A DNA stretch of 64,000 nucleotides, taken from positions 201,260 to 265,259 of the forward strand of contig DEXQ01000007.1 in NCBI GenBank assembly GCA_002364215.1. The letters run 5' to 3'. Position 1 is the first letter of the stretch, and every line of letters begins with the position of its first letter. The DNA comes from Aequorivita sp. UBA3180 (GTDB lineage: Bacteria; Bacteroidota; Bacteroidia; Flavobacteriales; Flavobacteriaceae). Shown here in pieces: positions 53,401-60,132 of this stretch. The position numbers and the translations under genes were made by a program. A model generated the notes under the pieces. It saw nothing but the letters and a program-made list of their open reading frames with translations. It made no database searches and had not been told where the DNA came from.

Positions 53401-53698
53401 TTTTTATTTCTTCTGTAAGATTTTCGGCTTTTTTTACGGCCAGTTTTTTGTTGCCGCTGTTCAATTTAAAACTTCCTTCAAACTGAATATAAGAATACAA
53501 ACTGTCATAGTTCTTTTCGGCTTTATAGAAAGCAATATTTTCAACTACTTCCGCACGTGCCCGTATCAAGGAATCCTGTTCAATAAGGGTTTGAATTTTC
53601 TTTACGGTAGAGTTTTTCTCCTGTGAAAATCCAAGAAAATATGTAAAAAGGAAGAACAGTTGAAGGACAAAAGAAAATCTCCGGTTTTTAGGTGCCAT
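50447..53698 (-). CDS. TPR-CHAT protein, membrane anchored
   Basis: 1083 residues from the ATG at 53698 (a TTG at 53716 would add six). A signal peptide (SFVLQLFFLFTYFLGFSQ) is followed by long tetratricopeptide-repeat helices (~30-600). A CHAT (caspase-like) domain follows (~700-1040), with the catalytic His in HIGTHAESN (His905) and Cys in ILTACETGKP (Cys955). It ends with a transmembrane helix (WWWYLAAGIVALILVLLLIG). The signal peptide and tail place the TPR and protease parts in the periplasm. CHAT proteases are used in immunity and in housekeeping processing; with no CRISPR or defence neighbours here, a general envelope role is more likely. Target unknown. Confidence 0.9.
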   Translation of the reverse strand: MAPKNRRFSFVLQLFFLFTYFLGFSQEKNSTVKKIQTLIEQDSLIRARAEVVENIAFYKAEKNYDSLYSYIQFEGSFKLNSGNKKLAVKKAENLTEEIKKYASPHYVVEAITELGWIYDDAGKHKEAYKLLKTAIPFAQKNKEPNNTDLAGLEYRQGFYAAKLGDFPLAKSHYLKALKLLLKTGQKDYVFFNQIYNALGGMMWQEAKLDSAKYYFQEAVNVLEKTDETDIMNRYYRPALVKMNLAVLWNALGKNQEAIAISEESIAGFQEYINRSTDEARTYKAKSLQCVVIDNMAAFYNTLGEHSRAQELIEYSFEQKKKFFEENDINIIISNIILAEAKTASRDFEGAAENADTALQLLKSSGSADLYWEAAALSTRATIYEHKEDVENAALFYEKARIVYQKTMGTTYTKDFLDNILEYSLFAAKNGKKEKALALANETYNFTHNGDFKNTIQEFYHIINLAQVHYLLKDYIEAVKYSNEALGFNILGDGRKISTTDSILSQYRKPQALLINAASKYYLAENRNPFLLKELLQQIEEGISILDQRKKIITNHEDVTLLLTENEELLNFAEKLRLELFETTKDPQYLDKLIALHESSIYNRIRSRLNLRDNVRFQHIPPQVLERENILKNKMRSSLNDSENSSLSSFFEASENWEHFLDSLKFHFPKYYKMRYATLEESLKDLQQKIPENTTVVRYIFIENKLYAFVVSRSIKKMMRLNYSSVKNHISTIKNDEFSVEKTRPLLYELYRALWFPLEKYVLSPKVVIVPDRELFNLSFETLTPKPIKNFQEMATNSLLAKYDISYNFSLLLYKDKGNVADYSSDFIAFAPGFNKKMMDEYQLGIKDSVKLDKTYLTLLPQPFSEELVKQYSKIFNGRYFVNENASKDLFINQAKEHKIIHIGTHAESNNLSPELSRLIFAKKVEDKENYDENSLYSYEIYNIDLSSNLAILTACETGKPTYQAGEGMISLAHAFNYAGSESILTSLWEIDEESSAKIVKLFYDNLSKGMPKDEALRQAKLSYIETAEGRTAAPQYWAGLVLIGDTAPIDLKARVAWWWYLAAGIVALILVLLLIGNKKGETN

Positions 53699-53806
53699 AA
53701 TTGAATAATACTTCAAAAAATAAAAAGTGTCCGGGGATATGGTAAAGAAAGATACAATTTATTTTCCGTTGATGTATTATGTGGGTTAACTTTTCGTTTT
53801 AAATGT

Positions 53807-54937
53807 TCAGTTTTGCTCTTCGTATTCCGTCCAGGTCTGGTTATTTATATTTTGATCTAGATTTGGATTATAGAGTGAATTATCACTTTTAATGTATTCG
53901 CCCTGGTTATTCATCCAGTATTGGTTGGCCCCTGCCTCAACTTTATAGGTCTGTCCGGTGTTTGGGTCGCTTACGTTTGTATTTCCATGAATATAATCTA
54001 CAAATTTTTCCTGACTGCGGTCACTTGCAGCTTGATTGGCACGCCAGCTCGCCATGTTCTGGTCCATAGCGGCCATGCGGTCGTTAAAACGGGCAGTGTT
54101 TTGGTCGCCAAAAGATTTTATGTTTGCCATTCGCTGTTGGTGTGCGGCATTGCTCTGCTGTGCAATTTGCATATCCTTTTGATTAACGGCCTGTAGCCAT
54201 TGCGGATTTATCTGCTGGTTTAAGAGACCGTTGATGTAGTGTGTTTTTGCATCTTCAAAAACACTTTCAGAAGCTTCCAATACCGAATATGTAATGCCCC
54301 AATATCCTCCATATTGATCGTAGGAAACAAAATGGTGCAGAATGGTTAAGAATGAAGTCCCATCCGGATCACGCCATTCTAGCCCCATAACATTGAAAGT
54401 TTTTTGTGAAGGCACGCTCTTATACAATTGATCATCGAACTGTTTGTCCCATGCGGCAAACTGTGGCATTGGGTATTTTCGTACCAGTTTGCGGTTTATT
54501 TTGTTGGCATATTCCATAAACCCCTCGTTTATTACCTGATCGATGGATTTCGGAAGCTGCACTTGCATCCCACTCTGCTGATACATTTGGTTCATTTGCG
54601 GATCGTTTGAAAACATATAGCTGCCACCGCGCTCGCCATGCACTTTTATGCCATTGGGCCCAGTATAAAGGTACTGGCCGCCATTTTGTTTCTGCCAAGA
54701 TGCAGGAAATGGAATGCGGGACATTACCATTCCGTTTCGGGAATCTATAGTGTTGAAATATTTCATAGCATCGTTACTTGCAATTTGATTGTTGTTGTTT
54801 TTATAATTATCTGATGTGCTTTCTTCGTTGTAGTATTCTTGGAAGTTGTCATCTTCATCGTAATTTTGCTTTTCGCCATTAAAACAGGAAGCGAAAAAAA
54901 TTGAAGCAATTGCCAGAAAGATAGGTGATGATTTCAT
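53807..54937 (-). CDS. Lipoprotein of unknown function, Gln/Asn-rich
   Basis: 376 residues with a lipoprotein signal (AIASIFFASC). After an acidic Asn-rich linker (~22-55) a folded part includes MVMSRIPFPASWQKQNGGQYLYTGPNGIKVHGERGG and TFNVMGLEWRDPDGTSFLTILHHFVSYDQYGGYWG. A Gln/Ala-rich helix follows (QQSNAAHQQRMANIKSFGDQNTARFNDRMAAMDQNMASWRANQ), then GNTNVSDPNTGQTYKVEAGANQYWMNNQGEYIKSDN. No named family recognised. It lies upstream of the CHAT gene on the same strand, 109 bp away, so the two may belong together. It diverges from mevalonate kinase. Confidence 0.75.
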   Translation of the reverse strand: MKSSPIFLAIASIFFASCFNGEKQNYDEDDNFQEYYNEESTSDNYKNNNNQIASNDAMKYFNTIDSRNGMVMSRIPFPASWQKQNGGQYLYTGPNGIKVHGERGGSYMFSNDPQMNQMYQQSGMQVQLPKSIDQVINEGFMEYANKINRKLVRKYPMPQFAAWDKQFDDQLYKSVPSQKTFNVMGLEWRDPDGTSFLTILHHFVSYDQYGGYWGITYSVLEASESVFEDAKTHYINGLLNQQINPQWLQAVNQKDMQIAQQSNAAHQQRMANIKSFGDQNTARFNDRMAAMDQNMASWRANQAASDRSQEKFVDYIHGNTNVSDPNTGQTYKVEAGANQYWMNNQGEYIKSDNSLYNPNLDQNINNQTWTEYEEQN

Positions 54938-55155
54938 AATAAAGGTATTTTGTATGCTTTGCCTTTACATCGGAAAGATTTTTGAAATGTCATCAAAAAA
55001 AAGCTACTCTCTTCATTTATAGTTTCTTGGTGCGGTTTAATACTATATATTCACAAATATTTCTGAATATATATTTGTTAAAATGGTTATCTTTGCCACA
55101 GATTCAAGGTTTTAAAACTAAAATCTGTATTTTTATTGTTAGAATAATTAAGCTT

Positions 55156-56094
55156 ATGCGCGGCCCCCTCTTTTACTCAAAAATTTTACTTTTCGGTGAA
55201 TATGGAATTATTAAGGATTCCAAAGGATTATCAATTCCGTATAACTTTTATAACGGTGCCTTAAAAATAGATACCCACCATACTGTTTCTACCCATAAGT
55301 CTAACGCGAGCCTTAAACGCTTTGCGGAATATCTGGAAACGCTTCAAACCGAAAACCCAAGCTTGGTTTCTTTTGATATGGAAGCCCTAAAAAAGGATGT
55401 GGAAAACGGATTGTATTTTGATAGCAGTATTCCACAGGGTTACGGCGTAGGTAGTAGCGGTGCATTGGTGGCGGCCATTTATGATAAATACGCAAATGAT
55501 AAAATTACAGTTCTTGAAAACCTAACCCGCGAAAAATTACTAACATTAAAAGCTATTTTTGCGGAAATGGAATCTTTTTTCCACGGCAAATCTTCTGGGC
55601 TGGACCCTTTGAACAGTTATTTGAGCCTTCCTATTTTAATCAACTCCAAAGATAATATTGAGCCTGCCGGTATTCCTTCACAAACTGAAAATGGAAAAGG
55701 TGCTGTATTTTTATTGGACAGCGGAAGCACTGGCGAGACCGCGCCGATGGTACAGATTTTTATGGAAAATATGAAACAGGAAGGCTTTAGGAATATGCTG
55801 AAGGACCAATTTGTAAAACATACTGATGCCTGTGTTGAAGATTTTTTACAGGGCGATGTAAAGTCGCTTTTTGGAAACATCAAGCAACTCTCAAAAGTAG
55901 TGCTTGACAATTTTAAACCAATGATTCCGGCACAATTCCATAAACTTTGGAAAAAAGGAATTGACAGCAATGCCTATTATCTAAAACTTTGCGGTTCGGG
56001 CGGAGGTGGCTATATGCTTGGTTTTACCGAAGATATTGACAAAGCCCGCAAAGCGCTGAAAGATTATAAACTGGAAGTGGTTTATAATTTTTAA
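55156..56094 (+). CDS. Mevalonate kinase (GHMP kinase)
   Basis: 312 residues from the ATG at 55156 (MRGPLFYSKILLFGEYGIIKDS). The longer frame upstream is AT-rich leader. GHMP motifs: LLFGEYGI (lid/substrate), PQGYGVGSSGALVAAIY (phosphate loop) and KLCGSGGGGYMLGF (C-terminal motif III). MESFFHGKSSGLDPLNSYL also fits mevalonate kinase. It phosphorylates mevalonate in the isoprenoid pathway that ends in mvaD at 49368. Phosphomevalonate kinase is not in the window, so the middle step is elsewhere or done by another kinase. The MBOAT gene follows 62 bp on. Confidence 0.86.
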   Translation: MRGPLFYSKILLFGEYGIIKDSKGLSIPYNFYNGALKIDTHHTVSTHKSNASLKRFAEYLETLQTENPSLVSFDMEALKKDVENGLYFDSSIPQGYGVGSSGALVAAIYDKYANDKITVLENLTREKLLTLKAIFAEMESFFHGKSSGLDPLNSYLSLPILINSKDNIEPAGIPSQTENGKGAVFLLDSGSTGETAPMVQIFMENMKQEGFRNMLKDQFVKHTDACVEDFLQGDVKSLFGNIKQLSKVVLDNFKPMIPAQFHKLWKKGIDSNAYYLKLCGSGGGGYMLGFTEDIDKARKALKDYKLEVVYNF

Positions 56095-56156
56095 AATAGC
56101 TTTTTTTAAGGCATTTCTACAATAATTATTAGATTGCGGTTAATTAAAGATGCTTC

Positions 56157-57605
56157 ATGCTTTTCAACTCCATTGATTTTGCAATCTTTCTGCCCATTGT
56201 CTTTTTGCTCTATTGGTTTGTAGCCAATAAGAATTTAAAACTTCAGAATTTTCTCTTACTTCTTGCAAGCTATATTTTTTATGCCTGGTGGGATTGGCGT
56301 TTCCTCTCATTAATTGTATTTAGTTCTGCAGTTGATTATTTTGTGGGGATTGGCCTATCAAAAACCGAAAAGCACCAAAAACGAAAAGCAATTTTAATGC
56401 TGAGTGTTTTGGTAAACCTTGGTTTTCTGGGCTTTTTTAAATATTTCAATTTCTTTTCTGAAAGTTTTGCGGAAGCCTTTACACTATTGGGATATTCTTT
56501 TGAAGCCTCGCGTTTAAACATTATCCTTCCCGTGGGGATAAGCTTTTACACCTTCCAAACTATGAGTTATTCCATTGATGTGTACCGGCGTAAAATGGAA
56601 CCTACAAAAGACATTATTGCATTTTTTTCCTTTGTTAGTTTTTTCCCGCAATTGGTTGCTGGGCCTATTGAGAGGGCTACCAATCTTTTGCCGCAATTCT
56701 TCAAAAAAAGAAAGTTTGACTATTATATGGCAATGGATGGTTTGCGCCAAATACTTTGGGGGCTATTCAAAAAAATGGTGATTGCCGATAACTGTGCGCA
56801 ATTTGTGAATCTTGCCTTTAATAACCCACAAGATTACACAGCAAGTTCGTTGGCAATTGGAGTTGTATTTTTTGCCTTTCAGATTTATGGCGATTTCTCG
56901 GGTTATTCTGATATTGCCATCGGGACGGCCCGGCTTTTTGGTTTCAATTTGATGAAGAATTTTTCATATCCATATTTTTCAAGGGATATTGCCGAGTTTT
57001 GGAGGCGTTGGCATATCTCGCTTTCCACTTGGTTTCGCGACTATGTTTATATTCCTTTGGGCGGCAGTCGTGGCAGCGATTGGTTAAAAGTCCGTAATAT
57101 TTTTATCATTTTTATTGTAAGCGGGTTTTGGCATGGTGCCAACTGGACCTTTATTTTTTGGGGTGCGCTCAATGCCCTGTACTTTCTTCCGCTTTTACTT
57201 TTGAAAAGAAACAGGCAGCATATAGAAGTTGTGGCAAAAGATAGATTTTTGCCAAGTATAACAGATTTCTTCAAAATACTTTTAACCTTTACGATTACTT
57301 GTTTTGCCTGGATTTTCTTTAGAGCCAATTCACTCAGCAGCGCTTTTGAATATATTTCATTGCTTTTTTCGCAATCAATTTTTGAAGCGCCCAATTTTTT
57401 GGCGTTGAACAAAGTGTATGTTCTTTCACTTTTAATTGTAGGTTTTTTGATGTTTGAATGGAAGGGAAGGGAAACAAATTACGCCATTGAAAACTTTGGG
57501 GAATCTTGGCCAAAGCCCTTAAAATATGTTTTTTACTATAGTTTGGCTATGTTCCTCTTTTTATTCGGCGGAAAGGAGCAGGCATTTATATATTTTCAAT
57601 TTTAA
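56157..57605 (+). CDS. MBOAT family O-acyltransferase (AlgI/DltB-type)
   Basis: 482 residues, polytopic membrane protein with around ten helices. Family motifs: FLPIVFLLYWFV, ILPVGISFYTFQTMSYSIDVYR, SFFPQLVAGPIERATNLLPQF, FWRRWHISLSTWFRDYVYIPLGGSR and SGFWHGANWTFIFWG; the last contains the catalytic His. It transfers acyl groups from a cytoplasmic donor across the membrane onto extracellular polysaccharide or another acceptor. The SGNH-like gene directly after it (5-bp gap) is the expected partner. Acceptor unknown. Confidence 0.93.
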   Translation: MLFNSIDFAIFLPIVFLLYWFVANKNLKLQNFLLLLASYIFYAWWDWRFLSLIVFSSAVDYFVGIGLSKTEKHQKRKAILMLSVLVNLGFLGFFKYFNFFSESFAEAFTLLGYSFEASRLNIILPVGISFYTFQTMSYSIDVYRRKMEPTKDIIAFFSFVSFFPQLVAGPIERATNLLPQFFKKRKFDYYMAMDGLRQILWGLFKKMVIADNCAQFVNLAFNNPQDYTASSLAIGVVFFAFQIYGDFSGYSDIAIGTARLFGFNLMKNFSYPYFSRDIAEFWRRWHISLSTWFRDYVYIPLGGSRGSDWLKVRNIFIIFIVSGFWHGANWTFIFWGALNALYFLPLLLLKRNRQHIEVVAKDRFLPSITDFFKILLTFTITCFAWIFFRANSLSSAFEYISLLFSQSIFEAPNFLALNKVYVLSLLIVGFLMFEWKGRETNYAIENFGESWPKPLKYVFYYSLAMFLFLFGGKEQAFIYFQF

Positions 57606-57610
57606 GAGGG

Positions 57611-58507
57611 ATGAAAAAATTTCTGATAGAAACTACTCTGTTTTCCGTTGCAATTATTGCTTCGGTTTACTTTGTTTTTCTTCAAGCCGACGGAAAGAGC
57701 GATCCTTTTTATTCCCGAACCACAACGCCAAAACAATCATCACTTATACTCGGAAGCTCAAAGGCAGCACAGGGATTGATGCCAGAGGTCCTAAACCCTT
57801 ATTTGGAAACTGACATTTATAACTTTTCTTTTACCGCGGCGCATAGTCCCTTTGGTCCATCTTATCTCAGCGCCATTGAAAAGAAACTGGGGCCAAATTC
57901 AAAAGATGGTGTTTTTATTATCACGGTAGACCCGTGGAGCATTTCCAGTGATGGAATTGACCCCAATGATGAAAACCAGTTCGGCGAATCAAAATCGTTT
58001 ATGGGCAAGCTGTCTTCCTTTAGTTCAAAGCCGAATATTTCGTATCTATTGAATAGTTATGGCGATAACTACATTAAGATTTTAATGAATTTTTCCCTAA
58101 TGGAAGTACATGACGATGGGTGGTTGGAGGTTTTTCCGCCCATGGATTCCACTTCAATGAAAAGTAGAATTGCTGAAAATATTCAGGAGCAAAAAACAAA
58201 ATTGAAAAACTACAAGTTTTCCCAAACACGATTTGAATATTTAAAAAAAACGATTGAAACACTGAAAAACCACGGAAAGGTTTATTTGGTGAAACTCCCT
58301 GTAGACGATAGGATTGCAGAGATTGAGGCAAGACTGCTTCCTAATTTCGATGAAAAAATTGACAAATTGGCTAAATCTGCAGCCGTTCCATATTTAAATT
58401 TAATGAATTCCGATACAAAGTTTACCTTTACGGATGGTATTCATCTTTATAAAGATTCAGCGAAAGATGTTTCTGATGAAGTAGGAAAGTGGATATCCAA
58501 ACAGTAA
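57611..58507 (+). CDS. SGNH-hydrolase-like partner of the MBOAT acyltransferase
   Basis: 298 residues with an N-terminal signal anchor (FLIETTLFSVAIIASVYFVFL). It has the DltD/AlgJ-type arrangement: a nucleophile Ser in the variant motif LILGSSKAAQGL (~47-58) and a C-terminal Asp/His pair in FTDGIHLYKDSA. The strand GVFIITVDPWS adds an SGNH-like core. The start has a good purine-rich site (AAGAGGG) and follows the MBOAT stop by 5 bp. It probably finishes acyl transfer on the outer face of the inner membrane. Substrate not known. Confidence 0.8.
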   Translation: MKKFLIETTLFSVAIIASVYFVFLQADGKSDPFYSRTTTPKQSSLILGSSKAAQGLMPEVLNPYLETDIYNFSFTAAHSPFGPSYLSAIEKKLGPNSKDGVFIITVDPWSISSDGIDPNDENQFGESKSFMGKLSSFSSKPNISYLLNSYGDNYIKILMNFSLMEVHDDGWLEVFPPMDSTSMKSRIAENIQEQKTKLKNYKFSQTRFEYLKKTIETLKNHGKVYLVKLPVDDRIAEIEARLLPNFDEKIDKLAKSAAVPYLNLMNSDTKFTFTDGIHLYKDSAKDVSDEVGKWISKQ

Positions 58508-58532
58508 AAACTAAATACTTGTCTCTAAAAAA

Positions 58533-59444
58533 ATGCTCAATAGAAAACAAAAACTCTTCCTTTTAAAGTTTTTTAGCCTGTTTTCTGTGGTTCGTGGTTA
58601 TAATATTCTAATTATTGTAATCGCTCAATACCTTACCAGCATCTATATATTAGCGCCAGATTTGCCGGTACGGCAGGTTCTTTTTGATGTAAACTTGTTG
58701 ATGCTCGTTTTGGCATCTTCTTCTGCAATAGCTGGTGGTTACATTATAAACAGTTTTTACGACAGTGAAAAGGATTTAATAAACCGTCCGCGTAAAACCA
58801 TGCTTGACAAGCTTGTGAGTCAGCGTACCAAACTTTCGGCCTATTTTGTGCTCAACTTTTTGTCGGTCATTTTTGCGAGTTATGTTTCATTTAGGGCAGT
58901 TTTGTTTTTTTCGATTTATATCTTTTTTCTTTGGTTCTATTCGCACAAATTAAAAAAGTATCCTTTCATTGGCAACATTACGGCGGCTGTTCTCGCGGTA
59001 GTTCCCTTCTTTGCCATTTTCGTATATTATGCAAATTTTGACATTGTAGTTTTTGTGCACGCCACTTTCCTTTTCCTGCTTATCTCTATGCGCGAATTGG
59101 TGAAAGACCTCGAAAACCTAAAAGGCGATCTCACCCATGGCTATAAAACAATTCCAGTGGTTTACGGCGAAAAAACTTCAAAAAGGATGCTCACACTTTT
59201 AAGTGTTTTAACCTTGGTTCCAACCATTTTGCTGATTACCAAGTTTAAGGAAGAAATAGGCTATATGGATTATTATTTTTACGCAAGCATTGCCGGACTG
59301 GCTGTTTTTCTCATAGTTTTGTGGTATTCAAAAAACAAAATTCACTATATGGTTTTGCACAATATTTTGAAATTTGCCATCGTCATCGGTGTTTTTAGTA
59401 TTGTTCTAATTGATGTGGAATTACTGTTAAACCGTTTTTCCTAG
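58533..59444 (+). CDS. UbiA-family prenyltransferase (geranylgeranylglycerol-phosphate geranylgeranyltransferase-like)
   Basis: 303 residues, about nine transmembrane helices. The first Asp-rich motif is YIINSFYDSEKDLINRPRKT and the second is RELVKDLENLKGDLTHGYKT, the pair that binds Mg2+ and prenyl diphosphate in UbiA enzymes. Bacteroidota copies next to mevalonate-pathway genes are usually annotated as geranylgeranylglycerol-phosphate geranylgeranyltransferase. That substrate is an annotation tradition rather than something visible here; a quinone or lipid role is possible. It uses the isoprenoid supply encoded nearby. Confidence 0.85.
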   Translation: MLNRKQKLFLLKFFSLFSVVRGYNILIIVIAQYLTSIYILAPDLPVRQVLFDVNLLMLVLASSSAIAGGYIINSFYDSEKDLINRPRKTMLDKLVSQRTKLSAYFVLNFLSVIFASYVSFRAVLFFSIYIFFLWFYSHKLKKYPFIGNITAAVLAVVPFFAIFVYYANFDIVVFVHATFLFLLISMRELVKDLENLKGDLTHGYKTIPVVYGEKTSKRMLTLLSVLTLVPTILLITKFKEEIGYMDYYFYASIAGLAVFLIVLWYSKNKIHYMVLHNILKFAIVIGVFSIVLIDVELLLNRFS

Positions 59445-59460
59445 AATTGGAAATTGGAGG

Positions 59461-60000
59461 TTATTGGTTTTTCAGTTTTGTGAAAAGATCCCAAACCACA
59501 ACGCCCACGCTTACCGAAATATTCAATGAATGTTTGGTGCCGTACTGCGGAATTTCAATCACCGCATCGCTAGCAGTAACTACTTTTTGTTGTACACCTT
59601 TTACTTCATTCCCAAAAATAATAGCGTAAGTCATTTCTTTTTGAACTGAAAAATCATCCAGGTTTACAGCGAGTTCTGCCTGCTCGATGGAAGCTACAAA
59701 CACACCTTCATTTTGTAATTTCGAAACCACCTCCATAACATTTTCGGCATATTCCCATTCCACGCTATCCGTTGCCCCCAAAGCCGTTTTTTGGATGTCT
59801 TTGTGAGGTGGCTGCGCAGTGATACCGCAGAGGTAGATTTTCTTCACCAAAAAAGCATCCGCCGTGCGAAAAACAGAACCAATGTTATTTAAACTGCGAA
59901 TATTATCGAGAATAATTATGAGCGGCGTTTTTTTCGAAGCTTTATATTCTTCGGGATTGATGCGTTCCAGTTCGCTGTTTTTCAGTTTTCGATTTTTCAT
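59461..60000 (-). CDS. SpoU/TrmH-family RNA 2'-O-methyltransferase
   Basis: 179 residues from the ATG at 60000 (an upstream TTG would add three). SPOUT motifs: IIILDNIRSLNNIGSVFRTADAF (motif 1), YAIIFGNEVKGVQQ (motif 2) and IPQYGTKHSLNISVSVGVVVWDL (motif 3, the knot). It methylates a ribose in tRNA or rRNA using SAM; the target nucleotide is not predictable. It is short for TrmH and lacks the extra N-terminal RNA-binding domain. It diverges from mutS across a 132-bp gap with a possible plus-strand promoter near 60101 (TACATTTA). Confidence 0.9.
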   Translation of the reverse strand: MKNRKLKNSELERINPEEYKASKKTPLIIILDNIRSLNNIGSVFRTADAFLVKKIYLCGITAQPPHKDIQKTALGATDSVEWEYAENVMEVVSKLQNEGVFVASIEQAELAVNLDDFSVQKEMTYAIIFGNEVKGVQQKVVTASDAVIEIPQYGTKHSLNISVSVGVVVWDLFTKLKNQ

Positions 60001-60132
60001 AGGCGGCAAAGTTAATCGTTAGCTGGCTAAAAGTGAAGTCAATTGTTGATAAAACCCAATAAATCCTAATCACTTCATTTTAAAAAAAACAGCATTTTAG
60101 TTACATTTATCGATTAAAGAATTTTCTGAGTT

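Noticed and set aside
50447..53698. CRISPR-linked or defence-island CHAT protease
   Set aside because: No Cas, gasdermin or defence genes lie nearby, and the protein is predicted to face the periplasm.
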